This document shows, piece by piece, positions 23,807-32,819 of a stretch of DNA of 45,258 bases. The stretch's first letter is position 1. Each line of letters opens with the position of its first letter. This DNA is from Mastigocoleus testarum BC008 (lineage in GTDB: Bacteria > Cyanobacteriota > Cyanobacteriia > Cyanobacteriales > Nostocaceae), in contig NZ_LMTZ01000133.1 of the NCBI RefSeq assembly GCF_001456025.1, forward strand, positions 1 to 45,258. Direction: 5' to 3'. The notes under the pieces were generated by a model that did no database searches, was not told where the DNA came from, and was given only the letters and a program-made list of their open reading frames with translations. The position numbers and the translations under genes are program-made.

Positions 23807-25180
23807 CTAACCAATTTTATTTAGTATCATATCTCTTCCATTTTGATGAAAGATTAATTGGGAAGCTTTACCCTGATTATCAGTCACGAAAGTAAGTTGA
23901 GCATCTACGATCTTACGAAAAAATTTAGTTGGAGATTCAGGAAAAATTTCAATAACTGGTCCTCCAACCCATTGAATAAAGATGCGTTGAGATTCAGTAG
24001 TAACCGTTAAGGTAATATCATTAACTTCAGACTGCGATCCGGAAGGCTCAAATTTATATTGTCCTACATAATTTTCGTAAATAGCAGGATCAAGGTTGAT
24101 CGCTTCTCGTTTTTTTGGTAATTCATAGGATTCACCCAATATAATCGCAGTTAAATCTCGTCCAATCTTTTCCACTGGGGATGTGACAAGATTACTTAAA
24201 ACCACAATTGTGATTTGTTCGTTGGGAAACCGAGAAAAATGACTGCTGAAGCCATCAATACCTCCATTGTGTGAAATACGATGGCGATCGTATATGGTGT
24301 CGAGCAACCATCCATAACCGTAATGCACTTGTTCATTGTCATCCTCAATAACCTTGATTTGAGGGGAAAACATTGCGTCTCTAGATAATTTGTTCAGTAC
24401 TATATCGGTATTGAGCGAACAGTCCCATTTATAGAGGTCTTCAACTGTGGAATACAGCGCACCCGCACCAGATGGTAATGACATATCTATAAGTTGGGCG
24501 TTTTTATATTCTTCTCCCATAGAAACATAACCAGAAGCACGATTCTGCAATATGGTTTCGTAGCGATCATAACCGGAATCGATCATTCCTAATGGAGTGA
24601 AAATATATTCTTGCAAGTAATCTGCATAGGATTTATTGGAGACAGTTTCAATGATTTTTGTTAAAACAACATAGCCAGAATTACTATATTTAAACACTTC
24701 ACCTGGCTGGAAATCTAAAGGATGATGGCTAAAATAAGCAATTAACTCATCCAACTCCATTTTGATTGTTTTCTTGGACTCAAAATCGTCAAAATTAGTG
24801 TAGTTAGGAATACCTGAGGTATGAGTTAGGAGTTGATGAATGGTAATTTTTCCCCCATTGGGATAGTCAGGTATGTAAGTTGCGACCGAATTATTTACAT
24901 CAAGTAAGTTTTGTTCTTGAAGCTTGAGAATTGCTGCTGCAGTAAACTGCTTAGTAACAGAACCGATACGAAATTTTGTTAGAGGTGCATTGGGGATACT
25001 ATGTTCCAAATTCGCCATTCCATATCCCTTACTCAATAATATTTCCCCTCCATAAGCAACAAGCACAGAACCGATAAAGTAGCCAGTTTCTAGATGTGCT
25101 TGTAAATAAACTTCCATCTCTTTTGTGAGATAGTTCATGTTTAGTGTGTCAGATTCGCTGAGATTTTTGGGCTTAACCAT
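23807..25180 (-). CDS. Beta-lactamase-fold serine hydrolase (class C / esterase type)
   Basis: A 457-residue serine hydrolase of the penicillin-binding-protein/AmpC/EstB superfamily. The catalytic motif SxxK is S74-V-T-K77 in 'RIGSVTKQFTAAAIL', the tyrosine motif is 'YSNSGY', and the third motif is 'SHNGGIDGF'. The last about 100 residues form a separate lipocalin-like domain ('YENYVGQYKF', 'LIFHQNGRDM') common in this group. No signal peptide is evident, which argues for a cytoplasmic or peripheral enzyme. An in-frame TTG at 25225 would add 15 residues, but the ATG at 25180 has AAAGG upstream and is preferred. Substrate unknown: esterase, D-aminopeptidase or peptide hydrolase activity are all possible. 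Confidence 0.85.
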   Translation of the reverse strand: MVKPKNLSESDTLNMNYLTKEMEVYLQAHLETGYFIGSVLVAYGGEILLSKGYGMANLEHSIPNAPLTKFRIGSVTKQFTAAAILKLQEQNLLDVNNSVATYIPDYPNGGKITIHQLLTHTSGIPNYTNFDDFESKKTIKMELDELIAYFSHHPLDFQPGEVFKYSNSGYVVLTKIIETVSNKSYADYLQEYIFTPLGMIDSGYDRYETILQNRASGYVSMGEEYKNAQLIDMSLPSGAGALYSTVEDLYKWDCSLNTDIVLNKLSRDAMFSPQIKVIEDDNEQVHYGYGWLLDTIYDRHRISHNGGIDGFSSHFSRFPNEQITIVVLSNLVTSPVEKIGRDLTAIILGESYELPKKREAINLDPAIYENYVGQYKFEPSGSQSEVNDITLTVTTESQRIFIQWVGGPVIEIFPESPTKFFRKIVDAQLTFVTDNQGKASQLIFHQNGRDMILNKIG

Positions 25181-25518
25181 GGGACTACCTTTTCTTTTGG
25201 CTATTTGTTTAGTATATAAGTGCAATCCAAAGGAAATCTTTAGACTAGTTGAAAATGTCGTAAGTTACTGGGTAAAATGCATATGTTGACTTGATTTAGC
25301 TCTATTAAAAATAGGACTTACAAAAATAGGACCGACGTAAATAAACCTGGTTTCTACAAGAATTCTTCTGTTTGAACAGTAAAAATCTATCAAAAGATCT
25401 GCTTTTTGGCTTCGTGTACGTAAGTTCTGAAAAAAACATAGAAAAGTTGAAAGCTAACCGGAATCTTCAGTGCAGCTACTGTTTCTATATTTAAACCTCA
25501 TATAAAAGCAGCTAATAT

Positions 25519-26571
25519 ATGAAAAAAATCCTAATCTTTTCAGCAAATCCAAAGAACACAGAAAAACTACGTTTGGATGAAGAAGTACGAGAAATTCAGA
25601 AAGCACTGAAACAATCTCAAAATCGAGAACAGTTTCAAATTTTTACTTTCCTAGCAGTGCGAGTTGAAGACCTGCGTCGTTCTTTATTGGAACATCAACC
25701 AACTATCGTTCATTTTTCGGGACATGGTTCTGGTGCTGAAGGTTTAGCTTTGGAAAATAATTCCGGGGAAATGCAACTATTAAGTACAGAATCTTTAGGA
25801 AGGTTATTTGGGTTGTTTCAGAGCCAAATAGAGTGTGTTTTACTGAATGCTTGTTATTCACAAGAGCAAGCAGAGGTAATTCACCAACATATTGATTATG
25901 TAGTGGGGATGAATCAGGCTATTGGGGATGTCGCAGCGATTGAGTTTGCTATTGGATTTTATGATGCGCTGTTTGCTGGGAGATCCTATGAAGAATGTTT
26001 TGTAGTTGGTCGTGCTTCTATTGACTTACAGGGTATTCCAGAATATTCAACCCCACAGCTTAAAGCAAGAAAGCGATATTCTTCCAATCTTGAAGACAAT
26101 ATAAAAGAAGATAAAAAATCAGAACTTGAAAAGAAATCGCCTCAGACTATGACACAAGAAAAACCTTCACAATCGATTGTTTTTAATTGTGGTAGTTATT
26201 CAGGACAAATAGGACAAGCTGGAGGTGACTTAAATCAAAATCAGTACAATAATCAAGCTGGTGTGGAGAAACAATTATCTGTCACAGAGGTTGTTGAATT
26301 AATAGAACAAATTGAATTTTTATTTAGTAATTCAGATTTACCTGAACAGCAAAAGAAAAAAGCCCTGAAACATATAGATTATGCAAAAGATGCAGTTCAA
26401 GAAGAACAAGCAGACAAAAATACTGCTACAAAAAGCTTACAAAAAGCCACTAAAGTTCTCGAAGAAGTCAATGAAACTTTGGGTGTAGGTCAAGGTGTTT
26501 GGGAAAAATTAGAACTAATTACTAAACCATTAGCTTCTTGGTTAGGAGTCGCAGTAAAAAGTTTTATTTAA
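25519..26571 (+). CDS. CHAT-domain protease-like effector with GQAGG motif
   Basis: A 350-residue protein. Residues 1-about 175 form a CHAT (caspase-HetF-associated) cysteine-peptidase domain with the catalytic dyad H69 in 'IVHFSGHGSG' and C112 in 'VLLNACYSQ'. A charged linker follows, then the short Gly/Gln/Asn motif 'GQIGQAGGDLNQNQYNN' at 229-245, then a helical domain (about 252-350) ending in a hydrophobic 'LASWLGVAVKSF'. The same motif opens the NACHT protein encoded 107 bp downstream. In bacterial NLR systems, paired short motifs of this kind (BASS-type amyloid sequences) transmit oligomerisation from sensor to effector. The predicted role is therefore a protease or death effector activated by the neighbour. 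The CHAT assignment is strong, the amyloid role inferred. Confidence 0.88.
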   Translation: MKKILIFSANPKNTEKLRLDEEVREIQKALKQSQNREQFQIFTFLAVRVEDLRRSLLEHQPTIVHFSGHGSGAEGLALENNSGEMQLLSTESLGRLFGLFQSQIECVLLNACYSQEQAEVIHQHIDYVVGMNQAIGDVAAIEFAIGFYDALFAGRSYEECFVVGRASIDLQGIPEYSTPQLKARKRYSSNLEDNIKEDKKSELEKKSPQTMTQEKPSQSIVFNCGSYSGQIGQAGGDLNQNQYNNQAGVEKQLSVTEVVELIEQIEFLFSNSDLPEQQKKKALKHIDYAKDAVQEEQADKNTATKSLQKATKVLEEVNETLGVGQGVWEKLELITKPLASWLGVAVKSFI

Positions 26572-26678
26572 CTTTTGCGTAAAACAATTGTGTAAATTGT
26601 GTAATACAAATTAATAATCATCAATAATTTTCTGCTTAAAATAAATAAAAGCTAAGTAATAGTTTATTTAACGAACAT

Positions 26679-29600
26679 ATGAACCAACAACCAAATTCTC
26701 ATCAAAATTTCGATAGTAATGATTCCTCATTCAAAGAAGCACAACTTGGTCAAGCTGGAGGTAATCTTAACCAAGTTCAAAACATTAACACATATAGTGT
26801 TCTCAACTTAGCTGGGTTATTACGTCCTAGGCAAGTATATATTTCAAGTCAGCAAGATTATAATTCGCGGAAAATCTTACTTAGTAAAGTAAAAAAATAT
26901 TGGATAAAAGATGTATTAGAAAATTCATTACACAGTAAAGCTCTAATTGAGATTGGTTTAGAAGAGCGTTTAGATGCTGTGAAGCGCCCATCCGAAACTG
27001 CTCAAGAAAACCTTAGCGATTTAAGGCAATCATTACCTCAAGATCAAAATAATATTGATGTATTTAGGGAAATGGATCGAGGGCGAACCTTACTAATTTT
27101 AGGGGAGCCTGGAGCAGGTAAAACTACATTTTTGTTAAGGATCGCAAAAAGTTTAATTGCTGATACTGAAGAAAATTTAAGTTTACCAATTCCAGTTATT
27201 TTTAACTTATCTTCTTGGGCTAATAAACGACAAAATATTGCTCAATGGCTAGTTCAAGAACTAAATAATAATTATAAAGTATCTAAGTCTCTTGCTAAAC
27301 ACTGGCTTCAAAATCAACAGCTATTGCTGATGCTGGATGGTTTAGATGAAGTCAAAGCAGAACATCGAGTTGCTTGTGTTAAAGCATTAAATGAATTCAT
27401 GCAGAACTATGGAGAAACTGAGATAGTTGTTTGTAGTCGCGTAAAAGATTATGAATCTCTTTCCAACCGTTTAGCAATACAAAGAGGAGTTTGCATTCAA
27501 TCGCTTACAACTGAGCAGATTAACGATTATTTAGATAAAGCAGGAACTCAACTGCAAGCGATAAAAAGCTTATTAGAAACAGATACAGCACTACAAGAAC
27601 TAGTTAAGTCACCACTAATCCTTAGTATTATAACTTTTGCTTATAGAAATGTTACAATTGAAGATTTACCAAAAGTTGATTCAATAGAAGAACATCGTCA
27701 ACACCTGTTCAATAATTATATTCGACGAATGCTTCAGCGACGCTCTATTAGTGGGATTAAGAAAATTTATCCTGATAATAAGGCTAAGCATTGGCTGAGT
27801 TGGCTGGCTTATCAAATGTCCCAAGACTCTCAAACAATATTTTCTATTGAAAATATGCAGCCTAAATGGTTGAAAAATAATTGGCAAAAATTAATATACC
27901 GCTTTGGAATTATAGTATTTTCTTCTTTAATTATAGGTGGAATTCTGAGTTCTTTGATTTTTGCTATCTATATATTAGACTCCAAAAATTCTAGTATACA
28001 AAAAGTAGTAAATAATTCATTGATAGGATTATTTGTGGGGCTATGTGTCGGTTTATTTAGTGTAATAAATGGATGGTTTGTCAACAATGACAAGATAATT
28101 TTGCCTACCGAGAATAGGAGATTATCTAGAATCAAAATAGTTAAAGGACTTATTAATGGAATAAAAACAGGATTTTTTTGGGGTTTTGTTATTGGGACAA
28201 GTATTACGATTTATTTTGTACTTTTTGAATTTAATTTTAGTTGGTCATTAAAAGAAAATAGTATTTTTGACAATAAGTTTGTTGGATTATTTATATCTTT
28301 AGCATCTGGCATTATACTTACATTTATTTTTAAAACAGCCAAACAAATTTTTAATGATTCTAATATTAAATCTATAATTAGTTCGTATGATAAATTAAAG
28401 CTTTATTTTAAACAAGTCTTGTCGTGGGGAATATATACAGGCTTTTCCATATGGCTCATCAGTTTGATTATTCCTAGCAAATTAATAGTTCTTATAATTA
28501 AAATTATAGATATTAGTTTTTACCCAATCTCTATTTGTTCGTTATTTTTTTCTTTATCTTTTGGTGTAGTCTGGGCATTTTTAGGTAGTAGAGATTCAGT
28601 TGAGATTCAAAAAAATATAGTATCTGTTAATCCTCTAAAGCAAGTTTTTATTAATACTATCTTCAGTTGTGGGATAGGTTTTATATTAGGAGTATCTATA
28701 GGAGGAGCATGTATCATATTTAATCGCTATTTCGGTTTTTTCGGTTTTCTTTCAGAATATTTTAAAAGTTCTGGTAACAATATTGAATTTATTTTTATAT
28801 GTGGATGTCTATTAAGTCTTTGTGGATTAACTAAATCTTTCACCTGTATTCAACATTTGAGTTTGCGCTTTATTCTTTATAGATACAACTATATTACCTG
28901 GAACTATACTCACTTTCTAGAGTATGCAACTGAGCGGATTTTTTTACAGAAAGTAGGTGGTAGTTATATTTTTGTACATCGCTTGATACTAGAACATTTT
29001 GCTGCACTTTATCAAGCACCTCAATCATCTTTAAGCACTAGCTCAAATTTATCTGTAACTAGAAAACGTAAAGTTTTTTCATTATTCTTCATTGGTATAA
29101 CTATTTTAACAACTTTATTGGGCTATGTATTCAGAAAAGACTTAGAAAAATATACCAGAACTTTAGAAGACCCTAGCAGAAGCATAAATCATTATAGTAA
29201 GGAAATTCAGAATAATCCTAAGAATGCTGAAAATTACAACAATCGTGGTAATGCTTACTACAAGAAAAAAGAATATGACAAAGCAATTGCTGATTATAGC
29301 CAAGCGATTAAATTAAACCCTAAAGGTGCAGTTTATTACCATAATCGCGGCAATGCTTACAACAATAAAAAAGAATATGACAAAGCAATTGCTGATTTTA
29401 ACAAAGGGATTGAACTAGACCCGAAAAATCCACTTTATTACAAAAATCGTGGTGACACTTACAACAATAAAAAAGAATATGACAAAGCAATTGCTGATTT
29501 TAACAAAGGGATTGAACTAGACCCGAAAAATCCACTTCATTACAACAATCGTGGTAGTGCTTACCACAATAAAAAAGAATATGACAAAGCAATTGCTGAT

Positions 29601-31454
29601 TTTAACCAAGCGATTAAATTAAACCCTAAAGATGCAGTTTATTACCATAATCGTGGTAGTGCTTACAACAATAAAAAAGAATATGACAAAGCAATTGCTG
29701 ATTTTAACCAAGCGATTGAATTAGACCCGAAAAATCCACTTTATTACAAAAATCGTGGTGATGCTTACCACAATAAAAAAGAATATGACAAAACAATTGT
29801 TGATTACAGCCAAGTGATTAAATTAAACCCCAAATTTAATTTTAATTACAATAAAGGAGAACATGACAAAGCAATTGCTTATTACAGCCAAGGGATTAAA
29901 TTAGACCCGAAAAATACACTTTATTACAACAATCGTGGTAATGCTTACTACAAGAAAAAAGAATATGACAAAGCAATTGCTGATTATAGCCAAGTGATTA
30001 AATTAGATTCTAAAAATGTAGTTGCTTACAACTCCCGTGGCTATATTTATAACACAAAAGGAGAATATGACAAAGCAATTGCTGATTACAACAAAGCGAT
30101 TGAATTAGACCCGAAAAATCCACTTTATTACAAAAATCGTGGTGATGCTTACCACAATAAAAAAGAATATGACAAAACAATTGTTGATTACAGCCAAGTG
30201 ATTAAATTAAACCCCAAATTTAATTTTAATTACAATAAAGGAGAACATGACAAAGCAATTGCTTATTACAGCCAAGGGATTAAATTAGACCCGAAAAATA
30301 CACTTTATTACAACAATCGTGGTAATGCTTACTACAAGAAAAAAGAATATGACAAAGCAATTGCTGATTATAGCCAAGTGATTAAATTAGATTCTAAAAA
30401 TGTAGTTGCTTACAACTCCCGTGGCTATATTTATAACACAAAAGGAGAATATGACAAAGCAATTGCTGATTACAGCCAAGGGATTGAATTAGACCCGAAA
30501 AATCCACTTTATTACAAAAATCGTGGTGATGCTTACCACAATAAAAAAGAATATGACAAAACAATTGTTGATTACAGCCAAGTGATTAAATTAAACCCCA
30601 AATTTAATTTTAATTACAATAAAGGAGAACATGACAAAGCAATTGCTTATTACAGCCAAGGGATTAAATTAGACCCGAAAAATACACTTTATTACAAAAA
30701 TCGTGGTAATGCTTACTACAAGAAAAAAGAATATGACAAAGCAATTGCTGATTATAGCCAAGCGATTAAATTAAACCCTAAAGATGCAGTTTATTACCAT
30801 AATCGCGGCAATACTTACAACAATAAAAAAGAATATGACAAAGCAATTGCTGATTATAACAAAGCGATTCAATTAGACCCTAAATATACAAATTCTTACA
30901 AAAATCGTGGAATTGCTTACAATAATAAAGGAGAATATGACAAAGCAATTGCTGATTACAGTCAAGCGATAAAATTAAACACCAAAAATGCTTTATATTA
31001 CGAACGTCGCGGACTTAATTACCGTAATAAAGGAGAATATGACAAAGCAATTGCTGATTACAATAAAGCAATTAATTTAGACTCCAAATATCCTTTTTCT
31101 TACAGCGGTCGTGGACTTGTATATTACAAAAAAGGAGAATATGATAAAGCAATTGCTGATTACACCCAAGTTATTAAATTAGATTCTAAATTTATTTTTG
31201 CTTACAATAGTCGCGGTAATGCCTACCACAAAAAAGGAGAATATGATAAAGCAATTACTGATTATAGTGAAGCTATAAAATTAGACCCTAAATATATTTA
31301 CGTTTACTACAATCGTGGACTTGCTTACTACAATAACAATGAATATGACAAAGCAATTTCTGATTTTAACCAAGCAATTAAATTAGACCCTAAATACATT
31401 CTATGCTTACGACCTTTGTCGAGAGCTTGCGCGGAGGTTCCGCTTTTTAAATAA
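26679..31454 (+). CDS. NACHT NTPase with membrane domain and long TPR array (NLR-like sensor)
   Basis: A 1591-residue STAND-type protein. Residues 21-37 hold 'AQLGQAGGNLNQVQNIN', the counterpart of the motif in the upstream CHAT protein. The NACHT NTPase follows, with Walker A 'GEPGAGKT' (142-149) and Walker B 'LLMLDGLDEV' (216-225). About residues 405-727 form a polytopic membrane region of roughly eight helices. Next is the NACHT-associated segment 'HFLEYATERIFLQKVGGSYI', one more helix (about 798-817), and then about 22 TPRs of 34 residues ('NRGNAYYKKKEYDKAIADYS'). TPRs normally bind the trigger protein. The last residues, 'CLRPLSRACAEVPLFK', are not TPR-like. It is probably co-transcribed with the CHAT gene. 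Predicted: a membrane-anchored immune or stress sensor that oligomerises with NTP. Confidence 0.9.
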   Translation: MNQQPNSHQNFDSNDSSFKEAQLGQAGGNLNQVQNINTYSVLNLAGLLRPRQVYISSQQDYNSRKILLSKVKKYWIKDVLENSLHSKALIEIGLEERLDAVKRPSETAQENLSDLRQSLPQDQNNIDVFREMDRGRTLLILGEPGAGKTTFLLRIAKSLIADTEENLSLPIPVIFNLSSWANKRQNIAQWLVQELNNNYKVSKSLAKHWLQNQQLLLMLDGLDEVKAEHRVACVKALNEFMQNYGETEIVVCSRVKDYESLSNRLAIQRGVCIQSLTTEQINDYLDKAGTQLQAIKSLLETDTALQELVKSPLILSIITFAYRNVTIEDLPKVDSIEEHRQHLFNNYIRRMLQRRSISGIKKIYPDNKAKHWLSWLAYQMSQDSQTIFSIENMQPKWLKNNWQKLIYRFGIIVFSSLIIGGILSSLIFAIYILDSKNSSIQKVVNNSLIGLFVGLCVGLFSVINGWFVNNDKIILPTENRRLSRIKIVKGLINGIKTGFFWGFVIGTSITIYFVLFEFNFSWSLKENSIFDNKFVGLFISLASGIILTFIFKTAKQIFNDSNIKSIISSYDKLKLYFKQVLSWGIYTGFSIWLISLIIPSKLIVLIIKIIDISFYPISICSLFFSLSFGVVWAFLGSRDSVEIQKNIVSVNPLKQVFINTIFSCGIGFILGVSIGGACIIFNRYFGFFGFLSEYFKSSGNNIEFIFICGCLLSLCGLTKSFTCIQHLSLRFILYRYNYITWNYTHFLEYATERIFLQKVGGSYIFVHRLILEHFAALYQAPQSSLSTSSNLSVTRKRKVFSLFFIGITILTTLLGYVFRKDLEKYTRTLEDPSRSINHYSKEIQNNPKNAENYNNRGNAYYKKKEYDKAIADYSQAIKLNPKGAVYYHNRGNAYNNKKEYDKAIADFNKGIELDPKNPLYYKNRGDTYNNKKEYDKAIADFNKGIELDPKNPLHYNNRGSAYHNKKEYDKAIADFNQAIKLNPKDAVYYHNRGSAYNNKKEYDKAIADFNQAIELDPKNPLYYKNRGDAYHNKKEYDKTIVDYSQVIKLNPKFNFNYNKGEHDKAIAYYSQGIKLDPKNTLYYNNRGNAYYKKKEYDKAIADYSQVIKLDSKNVVAYNSRGYIYNTKGEYDKAIADYNKAIELDPKNPLYYKNRGDAYHNKKEYDKTIVDYSQVIKLNPKFNFNYNKGEHDKAIAYYSQGIKLDPKNTLYYNNRGNAYYKKKEYDKAIADYSQVIKLDSKNVVAYNSRGYIYNTKGEYDKAIADYSQGIELDPKNPLYYKNRGDAYHNKKEYDKTIVDYSQVIKLNPKFNFNYNKGEHDKAIAYYSQGIKLDPKNTLYYKNRGNAYYKKKEYDKAIADYSQAIKLNPKDAVYYHNRGNTYNNKKEYDKAIADYNKAIQLDPKYTNSYKNRGIAYNNKGEYDKAIADYSQAIKLNTKNALYYERRGLNYRNKGEYDKAIADYNKAINLDSKYPFSYSGRGLVYYKKGEYDKAIADYTQVIKLDSKFIFAYNSRGNAYHKKGEYDKAITDYSEAIKLDPKYIYVYYNRGLAYYNNNEYDKAISDFNQAIKLDPKYILCLRPLSRACAEVPLFK
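29724..30765 (+). repeat. 384-bp tandem duplications inside the TPR array
   Basis: A unit beginning GACCCGAAAAATCC recurs at 29724, 30108 and 30492, exactly 384 bp (128 codons) apart. Copies 1 and 2 are almost identical over their whole length; copy 3 stays nearly identical for about 265 bp and then diverges. Each unit encodes three normal TPRs and one shortened TPR ('FNFNYNKGEHDKAIAYYSQ') that lacks about 8 residues. Preserved identity indicates recent amplification or gene conversion. Confidence 0.88.
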
Positions 31455-31640
31455 AAATATTTTTTGAAGCCAAAAATCTTACTCTACGGTTTGTCTAAAA
31501 AAGCCAATCTGCCAAAATTGTATTCTCCAAGCTTGCATGGTATTTACCACGGGGAATTGATTTTAAACGATTTTAGTTTGGATCTCATCTAGGATTGCTA
31601 TAATCTGTAATTAACAAAATAAAAAAACATAAATACTAAC

Positions 31641-32819
31641 TTAAATCACTCGTAAAGCAACTAATCTCTGCAAACAAAATAGACCTACAACCATAAAACC
31701 TACTCCAGAAACTATCAGAGCTGTATCTAAAGAATAGAAGTCTGTTAACCATCCGACCATTGGTCCTACTAATGCAAAGCCTAGACGAAATACAAAGCTA
31801 TTGACTGAAAGCACGGTTGCTCGAATAGAAGAAGAAACATGCTGATTGATATGATTTAAAAGCAAGGGCATACGCAAACCCCGGACGAAGTAAATCACTG
31901 CAATAAATATGATTCCCCAAGCCTGCTCGATTAATCCGAGAAAAATATAAGAACCACCCATTAAAAGTATTAAACCGAGAAAGACTGATTTAATTCCCAA
32001 GAAATCTTCGAGAGAGCTAGCTTTAATCGAAGCTAAACTCAAGATTATATGGAAAAAAGCCCAAGCAAAACCAAATGCTTCTGTGGGAAGTCCTCGTTGA
32101 CTCATATCAGCTTGAGCTAACCAAACAATCAGGAAGGTGGCAGTACCAAAATTAGCGGATAATAAGATTAACCATTTGAGATTCTTATTTTCAAATAAAG
32201 CTAGACGGACAATCCGCCAAAGCTCTTTAATGTTCCCCTGTGGAGCAATCTGGGTGACAGATATATGAGGCGTAGGTTCTACTAAAGTCAGTACTAAAAT
32301 ACAATAACCAACGATAAAGACTGTTTGCAGATAAAAAGGGTAAACCAAATTGACTGATGCTACTGCAGCACCGACAATACCACAAATGGCTTCTGTTACT
32401 CCCGCAATCGCCACAAGTCCACCTTGGAACTTTCGATAATCTTGTTCGCGCCCAATTTGCACTAAACTATCAAAAGCGATAGCTATATCTGCACCCGAAA
32501 TTAAACTAGCTGCTAACCCAGCAAAAACTTCTGCGATCGCAAATATGATAAAACTTTTCCCCAAACAGTAAAGTATTAGGGAAAAAGTCCAAATTAAACC
32601 TCCTGCAATTAAGGATTTTTTTCGTCCCAAGACATCAGCAATATATCCAGAGGGGATTTCAAAAATAAATACCGATAATGAAAGAATACTTTTTAGTAAA
32701 ACTGCTTGTTCGAGATCGAGTCCGTAACTTTGATAAAAAAGAATTATTGTTGGAATTGGAAACCAAGCAAATTCCAATCCTTTGAGCACTTGTAATTTCC
32801 ATAAATTTGATTTAACCAT
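31641..32819 (-). CDS. Major facilitator superfamily transporter
   Basis: A 392-residue integral membrane protein with about 12 hydrophobic helices and the MFS motif A between helices 2 and 3 ('GYIADVLGRKKSLIAGG'). The second half has 'GPMVGWLTDFYSLDTAL', the equivalent loop of the C-terminal bundle. This class includes drug and metabolite exporters driven by the proton gradient. It is transcribed divergently from a P450-methyltransferase-glycosyltransferase-acyltransferase cluster, and export of that cluster's product is a reasonable guess, though the divergent gap is 925 bp. The substrate cannot be told from sequence. Confidence 0.85.
   Translation of the reverse strand: MVKSNLWKLQVLKGLEFAWFPIPTIILFYQSYGLDLEQAVLLKSILSLSVFIFEIPSGYIADVLGRKKSLIAGGLIWTFSLILYCLGKSFIIFAIAEVFAGLAASLISGADIAIAFDSLVQIGREQDYRKFQGGLVAIAGVTEAICGIVGAAVASVNLVYPFYLQTVFIVGYCILVLTLVEPTPHISVTQIAPQGNIKELWRIVRLALFENKNLKWLILLSANFGTATFLIVWLAQADMSQRGLPTEAFGFAWAFFHIILSLASIKASSLEDFLGIKSVFLGLILLMGGSYIFLGLIEQAWGIIFIAVIYFVRGLRMPLLLNHINQHVSSSIRATVLSVNSFVFRLGFALVGPMVGWLTDFYSLDTALIVSGVGFMVVGLFCLQRLVALRVI

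Noticed and set aside
29200..31400. Repeated DNA resembling an array element
   Set aside because: The repeats are in frame and encode TPRs; no spacer-like unique segments.
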